NCBI RefSeq assembly: GCF_030269325.1
Contig: NZ_BSTD01000006.1
Span: forward strand, 310,001-374,000
Reading direction: 5' to 3'
DNA length: 64,000 bases
From: Amycolatopsis sp. NBRC 101858
Lineage (GTDB): Bacteria; Actinomycetota; Actinomycetes; Mycobacteriales; Pseudonocardiaceae
The number at the start of each line of letters is the position of its first letter. The first letter of the stretch is position 1. This document shows positions 41,697-50,156 of this stretch, in pieces. The notes beneath the pieces are model-generated. The model made no database searches. It was given only the letters and a program-made list of their open reading frames with translations, and was not told where the DNA came from. The translations under genes were made by a program, and so were the position numbers.

Positions 41697-42031
41697 GCCG
41701 CGCGGACTTGGCCCGGCAGCAGGCGGAACTGTTGCAGGCACTGCTGTCCGACGGCCCGGCGCCGTCGGGCTTCGACACGTCGCGGTTGCGCGTGGAGGCG
41801 AACGTGTTGCGGCGCAAGCACGGGCGGGTGCTGGCGTACCAGCGGCCCGAGGTGGCGGAGGCGCTCGGAGAGCGGTTCGGGCCGCTGTTCGCGGAGTTCA
41901 CCGCTTCGCGCCCGAAGCGGGACACGGAGCGGTCGGGGGCGTACGCGGACGCGTTCGTGGAGTGGCTGATCGCGAATGGGCACCTGCCGAAGCCGAAGCG
42001 CGGGCTGCGAGCCCGGCTCCGGCGCCGCTAA
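41693..42031 (+). CDS. Small partner protein of the DUF692 enzyme
   Basis: 112 residues. QQAELLQALLSDGPAPSGFD then RLRVEANVLRRKHGRVLAY loosely resembles the N-terminal part of DUF2063/MbnC-type partners, which help MNIO enzymes recognise their peptides. The C-terminal half is basic (KPKRGLRARLRRR). GTG overlaps the DUF692 stop (GTGA). I propose it is the substrate-recognition partner. Similarity is by eye only. It converges on the CoA-transferase gene by three bases. Confidence 0.72.
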   Translation: MSRADLARQQAELLQALLSDGPAPSGFDTSRLRVEANVLRRKHGRVLAYQRPEVAEALGERFGPLFAEFTASRPKRDTERSGAYADAFVEWLIANGHLPKPKRGLRARLRRR

Positions 42032-43365
42032 GGGGTCCAGGTCGGTTTGTCGACTCCCGGGAGCCGCGTCCCGAAGTCCCAGTGCGGCTCCGCCCCCGGC
42101 AGTCCACCGGCCATCCGAACCCGGGTCAGCCGGCCGTAGCCGCTGTCCGTCTCCTCCAGCAGGTCGCTGAAGTCGACCGCAGCCGCCGCAGGGTCCTTGC
42201 GCCCCAAGGAATCCAGCCAGTGGCCCGTGCCCGCCAGGGACAGCCGGACCCGCCACGTTCCGCCGTCCGTCACCTGCCTGCGCAGCGCCGTCATCACCGC
42301 CGCCGCCGCGAGCCAGCCCGTTCCGTGGTCCAGTGCCTGGAGCGGCAACGGCGAAGGCGTTTCCCCCCAGGCGATGCCGTTCGACATCTGCACCAGGCTG
42401 TCGAACCCGCGCCGCCGGGCCCAGGGACCCTCCCAGCCGTACGCGCTCAAGTCGGCGATCACCAGGCCCGGCCGCAGTTCGGCCAGCTCCGCGGGCCCGA
42501 ACCCGATGCGGGCCAGCGCCCCCGGGCGGAACGACTGCACCAGCACGTCCGCCCGGCTGATCAGCTTCTTCAGCCGCGCGCGGCCGCCCTCGGTGTCCAG
42601 CGCGACGAACGTCGAGCGCTTGCCCTGACCCGTGTCCCGCACCAAGGTCTCGACGCGCGGCAGGTGCGCCGCGCCGACGTGCAGGACGTCGGCGCCGTGC
42701 GCGGCCAGCACCCGCCCGGCCACCGGGCCGGCCAGGACGTGGGTCAGCTCCAGGATCCGGATGCCGCCCAGCGGACGGTCCGAATAGAACAACGTCCGCT
42801 TCGGTGCTTCGCCGATCGGCGCCAAGTCCACCAGGGGCAGCGAAGCCACCGCCGACCCCTGCGGGTGCGCGGCCCAGTCCTCGGGCGAACGCAGCTGCGC
42901 CGCCGCTCCCCCGGCCGACACCACCGCGTGCTCGACCTCGCGCGCGCCGCGTCCGGCGACCGCCTTTTCGACGGCCTCGCGAGTGCCGGGAACACCGAGC
43001 CCCCAGCACACCGCCGCTTCGTGGCGCGGGTAGTTGCAGTGCAGCCGCACCCAGCCGTCGGCCGTGCGGTAGTTGCCCGACAACGGCGCCCACACCGACT
43101 CCGGCGAAGCGCCCTCGACGCGCGAGAGCCCTTCGCTCGCGAAAGCCGCCGCCGCGTGCCGAGTGTCCGCCGTGACGACGCCGGGCTCGATTTCGCGCAG
43201 CTTCAGCATTTCGCCGGCCGCCAGGGTCGCCGCCGCGACGGACGCCTGCGCGGCCGCCGCCACCCGGTACGGGCCGGGCAGCACGTCTTCGGCGCCGGTC
43301 AGCTCGACCGGTCCCGGCTTCTCCCCCGTGAGGGCGTGCCAGACGCCGTCCAGAACCTCGGCCAC
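42028..43365 (-). CDS. CaiB/BaiF (class III) CoA-transferase with permuted halves
   Basis: 445 residues. The classic class III N-terminal motif GGIRILELTHVLAGPVAGRV appears only near residue 195, followed by KRSTFVALD, ADVLVQSFRPGALARIG and GPWARRRGFDSLVQMSNGI. The first ~180 residues instead resemble the family's closing part (NYRTADGWVRLHCNYPRHEA). The order therefore looks circularly permuted. It should move CoA between carboxylic acids; substrates unknown. GTG overlaps the HemQ stop by one base (TAGTG). Confidence 0.82.
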   Translation of the reverse strand: MAEVLDGVWHALTGEKPGPVELTGAEDVLPGPYRVAAAAQASVAAATLAAGEMLKLREIEPGVVTADTRHAAAAFASEGLSRVEGASPESVWAPLSGNYRTADGWVRLHCNYPRHEAAVCWGLGVPGTREAVEKAVAGRGAREVEHAVVSAGGAAAQLRSPEDWAAHPQGSAVASLPLVDLAPIGEAPKRTLFYSDRPLGGIRILELTHVLAGPVAGRVLAAHGADVLHVGAAHLPRVETLVRDTGQGKRSTFVALDTEGGRARLKKLISRADVLVQSFRPGALARIGFGPAELAELRPGLVIADLSAYGWEGPWARRRGFDSLVQMSNGIAWGETPSPLPLQALDHGTGWLAAAAVMTALRRQVTDGGTWRVRLSLAGTGHWLDSLGRKDPAAAAVDFSDLLEETDSGYGRLTRVRMAGGLPGAEPHWDFGTRLPGVDKPTWTP

Positions 43366-44057
43366 TACGGCAGAGCCGCGACGAGCTCGGCCGGCGGCAC
43401 GCGGGTACCGGTGTAGAACGGGATCTCCTCGCGCACGTGCAGCCGCGCCTCGGTGCCGCGCAGGTGGCGCATCAGGTCGACGATCCGGTGCAGCTCGTCG
43501 GCCTCGAAGGCCAGGATCCACTCGTAGTCGCCCAGCGCGAACGACGCGACGGTGTTGGCGCGCACGTCCGGGTAGTCGCGGGCTTCCTTGCCGTGGTCGG
43601 CGAGCATCTTGCGGCGGTCGGCGTCCGGCAGCAGGTACCACTCGTAGGAGCGGACGAACGGGTAGACGCAGATGAACTTGCGGGCCTCTTCGCCGGCCAG
43701 GAACGCCGGGATGTGGCTCTTGTTGAACTCCGCGGGCCGGTGCAGCGCGGTCTGGCTCCAGACCGGCGTCGACGCGCGGCCGAGCGGTGTGCGGCGGAAG
43801 CCGGAGTAGGCCGCCTGGATCTGCTCGATCTCCTCGGCGTGCCACCAGACCATGTAGTCGGCGTCGGCACGCAGGCCCGAAAGGTCGTAGACCCCCCGGA
43901 CGACGACACCCTTGGCCTCCAGGCCGTCGAGGTACTCGGTCGTCTCGCGACCGGCCGCCCCGCGGTCTTCGCCCAGCCGCCCGGGCTCGATCCGGAAGAC
44001 CGACCAGGTGGTGTAGCGGATGGTGTCGTTGAGCTCGTTGTAGTTGACCCGCGCCAT
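43365..44057 (-). CDS. hemQ: Coproheme decarboxylase (chlorite-dismutase family)
   Basis: 230-residue HemQ that converts coproheme to haem b, last step of the coproporphyrin-dependent pathway used by actinobacteria. Features: DYMVWWHAEEIEQIQ, ARKFICVYPFVRSYEWYLLP and ALGDYEWILAFEADEL, as in other HemQ proteins. 56 bases downstream of hemY and coupled to the CoA transferase that follows. No haem-binding decoration or signal peptide. Same order hemE-hemY-hemQ as in mycobacteria, from memory. Confidence 0.93.
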   Translation of the reverse strand: MARVNYNELNDTIRYTTWSVFRIEPGRLGEDRGAAGRETTEYLDGLEAKGVVVRGVYDLSGLRADADYMVWWHAEEIEQIQAAYSGFRRTPLGRASTPVWSQTALHRPAEFNKSHIPAFLAGEEARKFICVYPFVRSYEWYLLPDADRRKMLADHGKEARDYPDVRANTVASFALGDYEWILAFEADELHRIVDLMRHLRGTEARLHVREEIPFYTGTRVPPAELVAALP

Positions 44058-44113
44058 GCATCCATCCTGTCACCGCGGCGACGCGGGCGCTGCCACGGGT
44101 CAGGTGAGAGCAC

Positions 44114-45514
44114 TCACGAAGAGAGGTGCGCGGCGATCCGGTGCGCCGCCGCCTCGGCCGTCGCCACGCACGCCGGCAGTCCGACGCCGTGCAGGGTCGC
44201 CCCCGCCACCGCGAGCCCCGGCACCCCCGCGATCGCCTTCTCGATCCGCTCGATCCGCTCGAGGTGCCCGGTGCCGTACTGCGGCAGGCCGCCGCCCCAG
44301 CGCGTCACCAGCGTCTCGACCGGCGCCGCGCGCACGCCCGTCAGCCGGGCCAGGTCGTCGCGGACCACGCGGACCAGCTCGACGTCGTCCGCCTGCAGCG
44401 CGCCCAGCTCGCCGAAGCGCCCGACCGAGCCGCGGACCAGCACCGGGCCGCTGCCGAGGTGCGCCCACTTGCGCGAAGAGAACGTGAACGCCTTCGCCGC
44501 GTACGGCTTGCCCGAGGAATCGGCCTCGCCGGCGCCGATCAGGATCCCCGACGCGTCGGGCAGGCGCGTGCCGGGCGGCAGCGCCAGCGCCACCACGGCC
44601 ATCGACGCCAGCTCGACCTCGCCGAACGCCGCCGAAGCGGCGGGGACCAGGTCGGCGAGCAGCCGCCGGGCCGAGGGCGCGGGCACCGCGAGGACGACCG
44701 CGTCCGCCTCGACCGTGTTGTCCGCGGGCGCGTGCGCGGTGGGGTTCGCGCCGATCCGCAGCCGCCAGCCGGTGCCGTTCCGCTCGATCTCGCAGACCGG
44801 CAGCCCGGTCCGCAGCTCGGCGCCGGACAACTCGGTGAGCCGGTCGACCAGCGTGCCCAGGCCGCCGGGCACGGTGCCGAACACCGGCGCCGACGACGGG
44901 TTCGCCGGCAGCTGCGCCTTGGCCGCCGCGGTCAGCGAACCGGCGCCCGCGGCCACCGCCGCGGCCAGGCCGGGCATGGTCGCGCGCAGGCCCAGACCGT
45001 CGGCCCCGCCCGCGTAGACGCCGCCCAGCAGCGGGTCGACGAGCCGGTCGACCAGCTCGTCGCCGAACCGCTCGCGCAGCAGCGGCCCGAGCGCCACGTC
45101 ACCGCCCGGCAGCCGCAACTCGGGCAGCGACGACTCGGCCTCGACGGCCTTGCGCCCCGCCTCCGACAGCACCCCGGCCACCGACTCCGCCGACGCCGGA
45201 ACGCCCATGACGGTGCCCGGCGGCAGGCCGGTCACCGTGCCGCCGGCGTGGATCTTCGCGCGCGCCTTCGTCGGGTGGACGACGTCGAGCCCCAGCTCGC
45301 GGGCCAGCCCCAGCAGCTCGGGCCGGCGGACGAGGAACGCCTCCGCGCCGACGTCGTACGGGACGCCGGCCAGCTCGGCCGTGCGCAGCTTCCCGCCCGG
45401 CGTCTTCGTCTTCTCGAACACGACGATCTCGGCGGTTTCGCCGAGCAGCCGCCGCAGCCGGTACGCCGCGGTCAGCCCGGAGACGCCGCCGCCGACGACC
45501 GCGACGCGCTTCAC
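44114..45514 (-). CDS. hemY: Coproporphyrinogen III oxidase (HemY/CgoX)
   Basis: 466-residue FAD enzyme oxidising coproporphyrinogen III to coproporphyrin III. N-terminal GGGVSGLTAAYRLRRLLG and EKTKTPGGKLRTAE; C-terminal VAGATLHGVGLPACVATAEA closes the FAD site. HemQ next door shows it acts in the coproporphyrin branch, not on protoporphyrinogen. GTG 45514 overlaps the hemE stop (GTGA). Confidence 0.93.
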   Translation of the reverse strand: MKRVAVVGGGVSGLTAAYRLRRLLGETAEIVVFEKTKTPGGKLRTAELAGVPYDVGAEAFLVRRPELLGLARELGLDVVHPTKARAKIHAGGTVTGLPPGTVMGVPASAESVAGVLSEAGRKAVEAESSLPELRLPGGDVALGPLLRERFGDELVDRLVDPLLGGVYAGGADGLGLRATMPGLAAAVAAGAGSLTAAAKAQLPANPSSAPVFGTVPGGLGTLVDRLTELSGAELRTGLPVCEIERNGTGWRLRIGANPTAHAPADNTVEADAVVLAVPAPSARRLLADLVPAASAAFGEVELASMAVVALALPPGTRLPDASGILIGAGEADSSGKPYAAKAFTFSSRKWAHLGSGPVLVRGSVGRFGELGALQADDVELVRVVRDDLARLTGVRAAPVETLVTRWGGGLPQYGTGHLERIERIEKAIAGVPGLAVAGATLHGVGLPACVATAEAAAHRIAAHLSS

Positions 45515-46581
45515 AGCCCGTGCACCAGCCCGACCACGCGGGTCAGCACGTCGGGGTCGACGCCCGGCAGCACGCCGTGGCCCAGGTTGAAGATGTGGCC
45601 GTCGGCCGCCTTGCCCTCCTCGACGATCCGGCGGACCTCGGCTTCGAGGACCGGCCAGGACGCGTGCAGCAGCGCCGGGTCGAGGTTGCCCTGCACGACG
45701 GCGTGCCCGCCCAGGCGGCGAACGGCCTCGTCCAGGGGGATCCGCCAGTCGACGCCGACGACGTCCGCACCCGCGTCGCGCATGGCGCCGAGCAGCTCGC
45801 CGGTGCCGACGCCGAAGTGGATCCGCGGCACGCCGTACTCGGCGACGCCGTCGAGGACCTTCACCGAGTGCGGCAGCACGAACTCGCGGTAGTCCCGCTC
45901 GGACAGCGCGCCCGCCCAGGAGTCGAACAGCTGGACGGCGTCGACGCCGGCGTCGAGCTGCGCGCGCAGGAACGTCAGCGCGGTGTCGGCCAGGCGGCCG
46001 GCCAGCTCGTGCCACAGCGCCGGCTCCGAGTGCATCAGCGCCTTGGTGTGCTCGTGGTTGCGGCTCGGGCCGCCCTCGATGAGGTAGCTGGCCAGGGTGA
46101 ACGGCGCGCCGGCGAAGCCGATCAGCGGCGTCCCGCCGAGCCGCTCGACCAGCAGCTTGACGCCGTCGGCCACCTTCGCGACCTGATCCGGCTCCAGCAC
46201 CGGCAGCGCCTGCACGGCCGCGAGGTCGCGCACCGGCGCTTCGACCACCGGGCCGGTGCCGGGGACGATGTCGATGTCGACCCCGGCGGCCTTGAGCGGC
46301 ACGACGATGTCGCTGAAGAGGATGGCCGCGTCGACGTCGTGCCGGCGGACCGGCTGCAGCGTGATCTCGGCGAGCATCTCGGGGTCGAAACAGGCGTCGA
46401 GCATCGGCACGCCCTCGCGCAGCGCGCGGTACTCGGGCAGCGAGCGACCGGCCTGGCGCATGAACCAGACGGGGGTGCGGGCCGGGCGTTCGCCGCGCGC
46501 GGCGGCCAGGAACGGGGCTTCGGGCAGCTCGCGGCGGCCGGACGGAGCGGCTCGCTGCGGCAGGGGCGTGGTCTGAGACAT
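45511..46581 (-). CDS. hemE: Uroporphyrinogen decarboxylase
   Basis: 356-residue enzyme turning uroporphyrinogen III into coproporphyrinogen III. Signature PVWFMRQAGRSLPEYRALRE, IGFAGAPFTLASYLIEGG, VDWRIPLDEAVRRLGG and VVQGNLDPALLHA. It heads the leftward haem operon hemE-hemY-hemQ. ATG 46581 is chosen as it directly precedes the conserved region; a reading from 46641 adds only an Arg-rich lead-in. Confidence 0.94.
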   Translation of the reverse strand: MSQTTPLPQRAAPSGRRELPEAPFLAAARGERPARTPVWFMRQAGRSLPEYRALREGVPMLDACFDPEMLAEITLQPVRRHDVDAAILFSDIVVPLKAAGVDIDIVPGTGPVVEAPVRDLAAVQALPVLEPDQVAKVADGVKLLVERLGGTPLIGFAGAPFTLASYLIEGGPSRNHEHTKALMHSEPALWHELAGRLADTALTFLRAQLDAGVDAVQLFDSWAGALSERDYREFVLPHSVKVLDGVAEYGVPRIHFGVGTGELLGAMRDAGADVVGVDWRIPLDEAVRRLGGHAVVQGNLDPALLHASWPVLEAEVRRIVEEGKAADGHIFNLGHGVLPGVDPDVLTRVVGLVHGL

Positions 46582-46657
46582 CGCCGTCAATCGTGCCACG
46601 AGCTGGGGACGGTGGTTCCATCGGCGCGCCTGCGCCCGCAACGGGGCGTGCCCGCCC

Positions 46658-46669
46658 TAAAGTCGAAGC
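46658..46669 (+). promoter_or_regulatory. Leaderless-type -10 box
   Basis: TAAAGT (46658-46663) lies six bases before GTG 46670 of the DUF3000 gene. Confidence 0.42.
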
Positions 46670-47233
46670 GTGACCGCCATGACGCCAGTGCCCGAGCTTT
46701 TCCGCGAAGCAGTTGTGGCGCTGCAGTCCGTCCGGCCCCGCCGGGAGGTGCTGCTGGAGCCGATGCGGGCGCCGCAGCGGCTCGCGCCGTGGTCGTACGC
46801 GGTCAGCTGCGAGGTCGCCGGGCCCGCGGACGTGCTGGCCTCGGGCCGGCTGGTCCTGCTGCACGACCCCGAGGGCCAGGAAGGCTGGGACGGCGTGCTC
46901 CGGCTGGTCATGTACGTGCGCGCGGAGCTGGACCGGGAACTGGCGACGGACCCGTTCCTGCCGGCGGTCGGCTGGTCGTGGCTGACGGACGCGCTCGAGG
47001 TGTCGGGCGCGAGCTGGACGGCACTGGGCGGCACGGTGACGGAGACGTCGTCGGCCCGCTTCGGCGACATTTCCGGCCCGGCGCGGACGGACGACCTCGA
47101 GCTGCGGGCGTCGTGGACGCCGACGGACGCCGGGCTGCTGCCGCACGGGCAGGCGTTCTGCCAGGTGATGGCCAGCGTGGTGGGTCTGCCGCCGGTCGGC
47201 GTGACGATGTTCGGGCAGCGCCAAAGCTCCTGA
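46670..47233 (+). CDS. DUF3000 family protein
   Basis: 187 residues of an actinobacteria-specific family. Conserved text: LFREAVVALQSVRPRREVLLE, SYAVSCEVAG, GRLVLLHDPEGQEGWDG and C-terminal LPHGQAFCQVMASVVGLPPV. No enzymatic motif or membrane segment. It is almost always found next to hemE and the HRDC ribonuclease gene, as here, although a response regulator intervenes. Function unknown. Confidence 0.9.
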   Translation: MTAMTPVPELFREAVVALQSVRPRREVLLEPMRAPQRLAPWSYAVSCEVAGPADVLASGRLVLLHDPEGQEGWDGVLRLVMYVRAELDRELATDPFLPAVGWSWLTDALEVSGASWTALGGTVTETSSARFGDISGPARTDDLELRASWTPTDAGLLPHGQAFCQVMASVVGLPPVGVTMFGQRQSS

Positions 47234-47988
47234 CGGCCCCCCTCCGCGGCCGTCCGGGCGATCATCTGCAACGAATCGGCAACGGCCGCGCTCCCCCGGC
47301 CGTCCCCGCGCCGCCCCCTTGTACGGATGTGAGCAAATTTCACATCCGCAGAACGCCGTCCAAACCAACGGGAACCCCCGGTCGGCCCCCTCAGCGCGCC
47401 ACCGGCGGGCGGAACGGCCCGGACGACGGCTGACACCAGCAGACCACCAGCGCGTTCCCGAGGCCGTTTCACGTCTTCGCCGGCGCCCCCGTTCGTGGAG
47501 CCGGCGCGGTCACGCACCGCAACAAGATCAACTAGGGCCCAGTAGGCCGAGGATCACCGATGAAGGCCACGGACAGTCACCATTCCGGCCGCCGCGAGGG
47601 CCCGGTGAAGCCGATTCACGAAGTTGATCATGCCCCGGCCGGAGGCACATTCCGGCCCGCCTGGACCCCCATCCGGACCCCTGTCACTACGCGCACCGGC
47701 AGCTGCACACTCCATCTGCACGGCCATTTGGGCGCCGGTAACTTCTTTGCATCGTGTTCGCTGGGCTATCCGTTAGCAACCGGCCGTGTACTAGCCCGAT
47801 CGTGTTACTCCGAACCCACTGAGTGACTGTTCGTTTGAGATAGATACCCATTCGATCCCCCCGCAACGGCCTCAGGGCGGCTACAGTGCCTTCGACGACA
47901 CCACTTTCGGTCTAAAGCTGGCGCGGCTGAACGGCCGAAGGTCCCGGTGCCGGTCGGGGGGCACGACCGACTCCAGGGAGGTAGTGAC
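47234..47988. other. 755-bp gene-free stretch upstream of the response regulator
   Basis: No convincing gene. It holds the inverted repeat at 47324-47348, a possible short frame 47560-47826 whose codon bias fades in its second half, and an AT-richer tract (47750-47840) that is promoter-like. TACAGT at 47882 is a candidate -10 for the regulator, giving a leader of about 95 bases. The length is unusual in a window where most gaps are below 100 bases. Confidence 0.6.
47324..47348. promoter_or_regulatory. Inverted repeat (9-bp arms) in the long gap
   Basis: CGGATGTGA (47324-47332) pairs with TCACATCCG (47340-47348) around GCAAATT. It could terminate the DUF3000 transcript or be an operator. The TGTGA/TCACA ends recall Crp-type sites, but the spacer is seven rather than six bases. 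Confidence 0.45.
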
Positions 47989-48705
47989 GTGGCTACCGTC
48001 GGCATTTCTCAGGCCGTCCGATCCACGCCAGCCGGTGCATTGCCGGCGAGCATGGTTCCGCACCCGCGGGAAGAGCTTTTTTCGGTATTGGTGGTCGACG
48101 ACCACCCGCTGTTGAGGGAGGCAATCGCAGCAAGACTCGCACAGATGGGTGCGGGGACCGTCCACGAAGCCGCCACGGTGGCCGAGGCGAGGGCGCGAGC
48201 ACAGGCCACTGGGCCTTGTGACCTGGCGATCCTCGATCTTGGACTGCCGGACGGCAGCGGCATCGAACTGGTTACGGAACTCCGTAGCCACGGCTGGCCG
48301 CGCGTGGTCGTACTCGCATCCTCGGACGACCCGTACGCGGTCCGCTCGGCCTTCCAGGCCGGGGCCCAGGCGTACCTGCTGAAGTCCGCGTCACCGGTCG
48401 TCGTGACCGATGGCGTGCGGCGCGTGCTCGAAGGCGGCGTCTACGCCGACCCGAGCGTGGCTCCGGTGCTCGCCACCGGGACCCGCGTCGCGGGCACCGA
48501 CAACACCCCGCGCGAGCTCTCCGCTCGTGAGGTGGAGGTGCTTCAGCTGGTCGCCGACGGACAGTCCAACAAGGAGATCGGCGAGGAACTTTCCCTCTCC
48601 GCCCTCACCGTCAAGTCCCACCTGTCCCGGATCGGGCGCAAGCTCGGCACGGGCGACCGGGCTCAGATGGTTGCGCTGGCCATGCGGGCCGGCGTCATCC
48701 GCTGA
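47989..48705 (+). CDS. NarL/FixJ-type response regulator (orphan)
   Basis: 238 residues. Receiver domain (LVVDDHPLLREAIAARL, phospho-acceptor Asp in LAILDLGLPDGSGIELV, Lys in AYLLKSASP) and a LuxR-type HTH (ELSAREVEVLQLVADGQSNK, EIGEELSLSALTVKSHLSRI). No histidine kinase is nearby. GTG 47989 has GGGAGGT seven bases before it. The long upstream gap suggests complex control. Its target genes cannot be inferred. Confidence 0.92.
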   Translation: MATVGISQAVRSTPAGALPASMVPHPREELFSVLVVDDHPLLREAIAARLAQMGAGTVHEAATVAEARARAQATGPCDLAILDLGLPDGSGIELVTELRSHGWPRVVVLASSDDPYAVRSAFQAGAQAYLLKSASPVVVTDGVRRVLEGGVYADPSVAPVLATGTRVAGTDNTPRELSAREVEVLQLVADGQSNKEIGEELSLSALTVKSHLSRIGRKLGTGDRAQMVALAMRAGVIR

Positions 48706-48761
48706 CGGATAGACGAACCTCCCCACGGGGCGGGCGCACCAGGCGCGGTACGCCCGTCCCG

Positions 48762-48775
48762 TAGGGTCGCTAGTC
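48762..48775 (+). promoter_or_regulatory. Leaderless-type -10 box
   Basis: TAGGGT (48762-48767) lies eight bases before ATG 48776 of the ribonuclease gene, with no ribosome site between. Confidence 0.35.
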
Positions 48776-50026
48776 ATGGAAAGCACAGAGGCCGAGGACA
48801 CCGGGATGGAGATCGAGTCCACGGGCGGCCCTGTGCTGCTACGCGAGCCCGTCGAGGGCACACCCCCGGTGGTCACCGACCGAGCCGCGCTGCTCGAAGC
48901 CTGCGAGCGGCTCGCCGCGGGCACCGGCGCCGTCGCCGTCGACACCGAACGCGCGTCCGGCTACCGGTACTGGCCCAAGGCCTACCTCGTCCAGCTGCGG
49001 CGCGAGGGTTCCGGCACGGTCCTGATCGACCCGACCGAGCTGGACGACCTCACCCCGCTGAAGAACGTCCTCAACTCCCTGGAATGGGTGCTGCACGCCG
49101 CCTCCCAGGACCTCCCCTGCCTAGCCGAGCTGGACCTGCACCCGGCGGCGCTGTTCGACACCGAGCTGGCCGGCCGGCTGGCGGGCTACGAGCGGGTCGC
49201 GCTGGGCACCCTGGTCGAGCTGCTGCTGGGCTACACCCTCGAGAAGGGGCACAGCGCCGCCGACTGGTCGAAGCGGCCGTTGCCGGTCGACTGGCTCAAC
49301 TACGCGGCCCTCGACGTCGAGCTGCTCATCCAGCTGCGCGAAAAGCTGGAGGCGGAGCTGGGCGCCCAGGGCAAGCTGGAGTGGGCGCAGCAGGAGTTCG
49401 AGTTCGTGCGCACGGCCCCGCCGCCGGGACCGCGAGCCGAGCCGTGGCGCCGGACGTCCGGCGTGCACAAGATCCGCAACCCCCGCGGCCTGGCGGCGGT
49501 CCGCGAGCTGTGGCAGGCCCGCGACGAGCTGGCCCGCAAACGCGACCGCGCGCCGAGCCGCATCCTGCCGGACAGCGCGATCATCAACGCGGTGACGGCC
49601 GACCCGAAGACGGTCGAGGAGCTCCAGGCGCTGCCGGTGTTCAGCGGCCGCGTCCAGCGCAAGTACACGGCGAGCTGGCTCCGCCACCTGCAGGCGGCTC
49701 GCGCGCTTCCCGCTTCCGAGCTGCCGTCGCCATCGCAGCCGACGGACGGCCCGCCCCCGGTCAACCGCTGGGCGGACAAGGACCCGGACGCGGCAGCCCG
49801 CCTGTCGGCGGCGCGCACGGCCCTGTCGGCGATCGCGGAGGACCGGCGGCTGCCGGTGGAGAACCTGCTGCTGCCGGACCTGGTCCGCCGCACGTGCTGG
49901 CGTCCCCCGGCGGAGACGGACGAGGAGTCGGTGGCCGCAGTCCTCCGCGCGGGCGGCGCGCGGCCGTGGCAGGTCGGGTTGACGGCCACGGCGCTGAGCA
50001 AGGCCTTGCAGACCACGGCTTCCTGA
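48776..50026 (+). CDS. RNase D-like 3'-5' exonuclease with HRDC domain
   Basis: 416 residues. DEDD exonuclease: VAVDTERASGYRYWPKAYLV supplies the first Asp/Glu pair, then HAASQDLPCLAEL, LFDTELAGRLAGYERV and the last motif WLNYAALDVELLIQL. An HRDC domain follows (about 235-310) with a second helical unit at the end. It probably trims structured RNA. In mycobacteria this gene is followed by dxs, as I recall; here a TIR gene comes next instead. Confidence 0.9.
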   Translation: MESTEAEDTGMEIESTGGPVLLREPVEGTPPVVTDRAALLEACERLAAGTGAVAVDTERASGYRYWPKAYLVQLRREGSGTVLIDPTELDDLTPLKNVLNSLEWVLHAASQDLPCLAELDLHPAALFDTELAGRLAGYERVALGTLVELLLGYTLEKGHSAADWSKRPLPVDWLNYAALDVELLIQLREKLEAELGAQGKLEWAQQEFEFVRTAPPPGPRAEPWRRTSGVHKIRNPRGLAAVRELWQARDELARKRDRAPSRILPDSAIINAVTADPKTVEELQALPVFSGRVQRKYTASWLRHLQAARALPASELPSPSQPTDGPPPVNRWADKDPDAAARLSAARTALSAIAEDRRLPVENLLLPDLVRRTCWRPPAETDEESVAAVLRAGGARPWQVGLTATALSKALQTTAS

Positions 50027-50156
50027 CTCGGGTCGCCAGGGCTTCCGAGCGGACAGATCCAGGACACTTTCAGGCCATTGCCGTGTGACTCCGAGAATCG
50101 ATCGCACGCCGACCTCTTCTCGCCGGAGTTCCGCTACTCCGGCGAAAGTGTGCTCG

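Noticed and set aside
38490..42031. msrB as a functional member of the DUF692 system
   Set aside because: msrB has its own promoter-like box and is widespread alone; adjacency is noted but not enough to claim a shared pathway.
47328..47344. Crp-type site TGTGA/TCACA
   Set aside because: The spacer is seven bases, not six; kept only as an inverted repeat.
47560..47826. Possible 88-codon gene in the long gap
   Set aside because: Third-position GC falls away in its second half, no ribosome site, no domain; left as non-coding.
50027..50156. Longer start for the TIR protein (GTG 50085)
   Set aside because: The extra 24 residues are Arg/Ser/Thr-rich, precede the TIR domain and have no ribosome site; ATG 50157 begins right at the domain.
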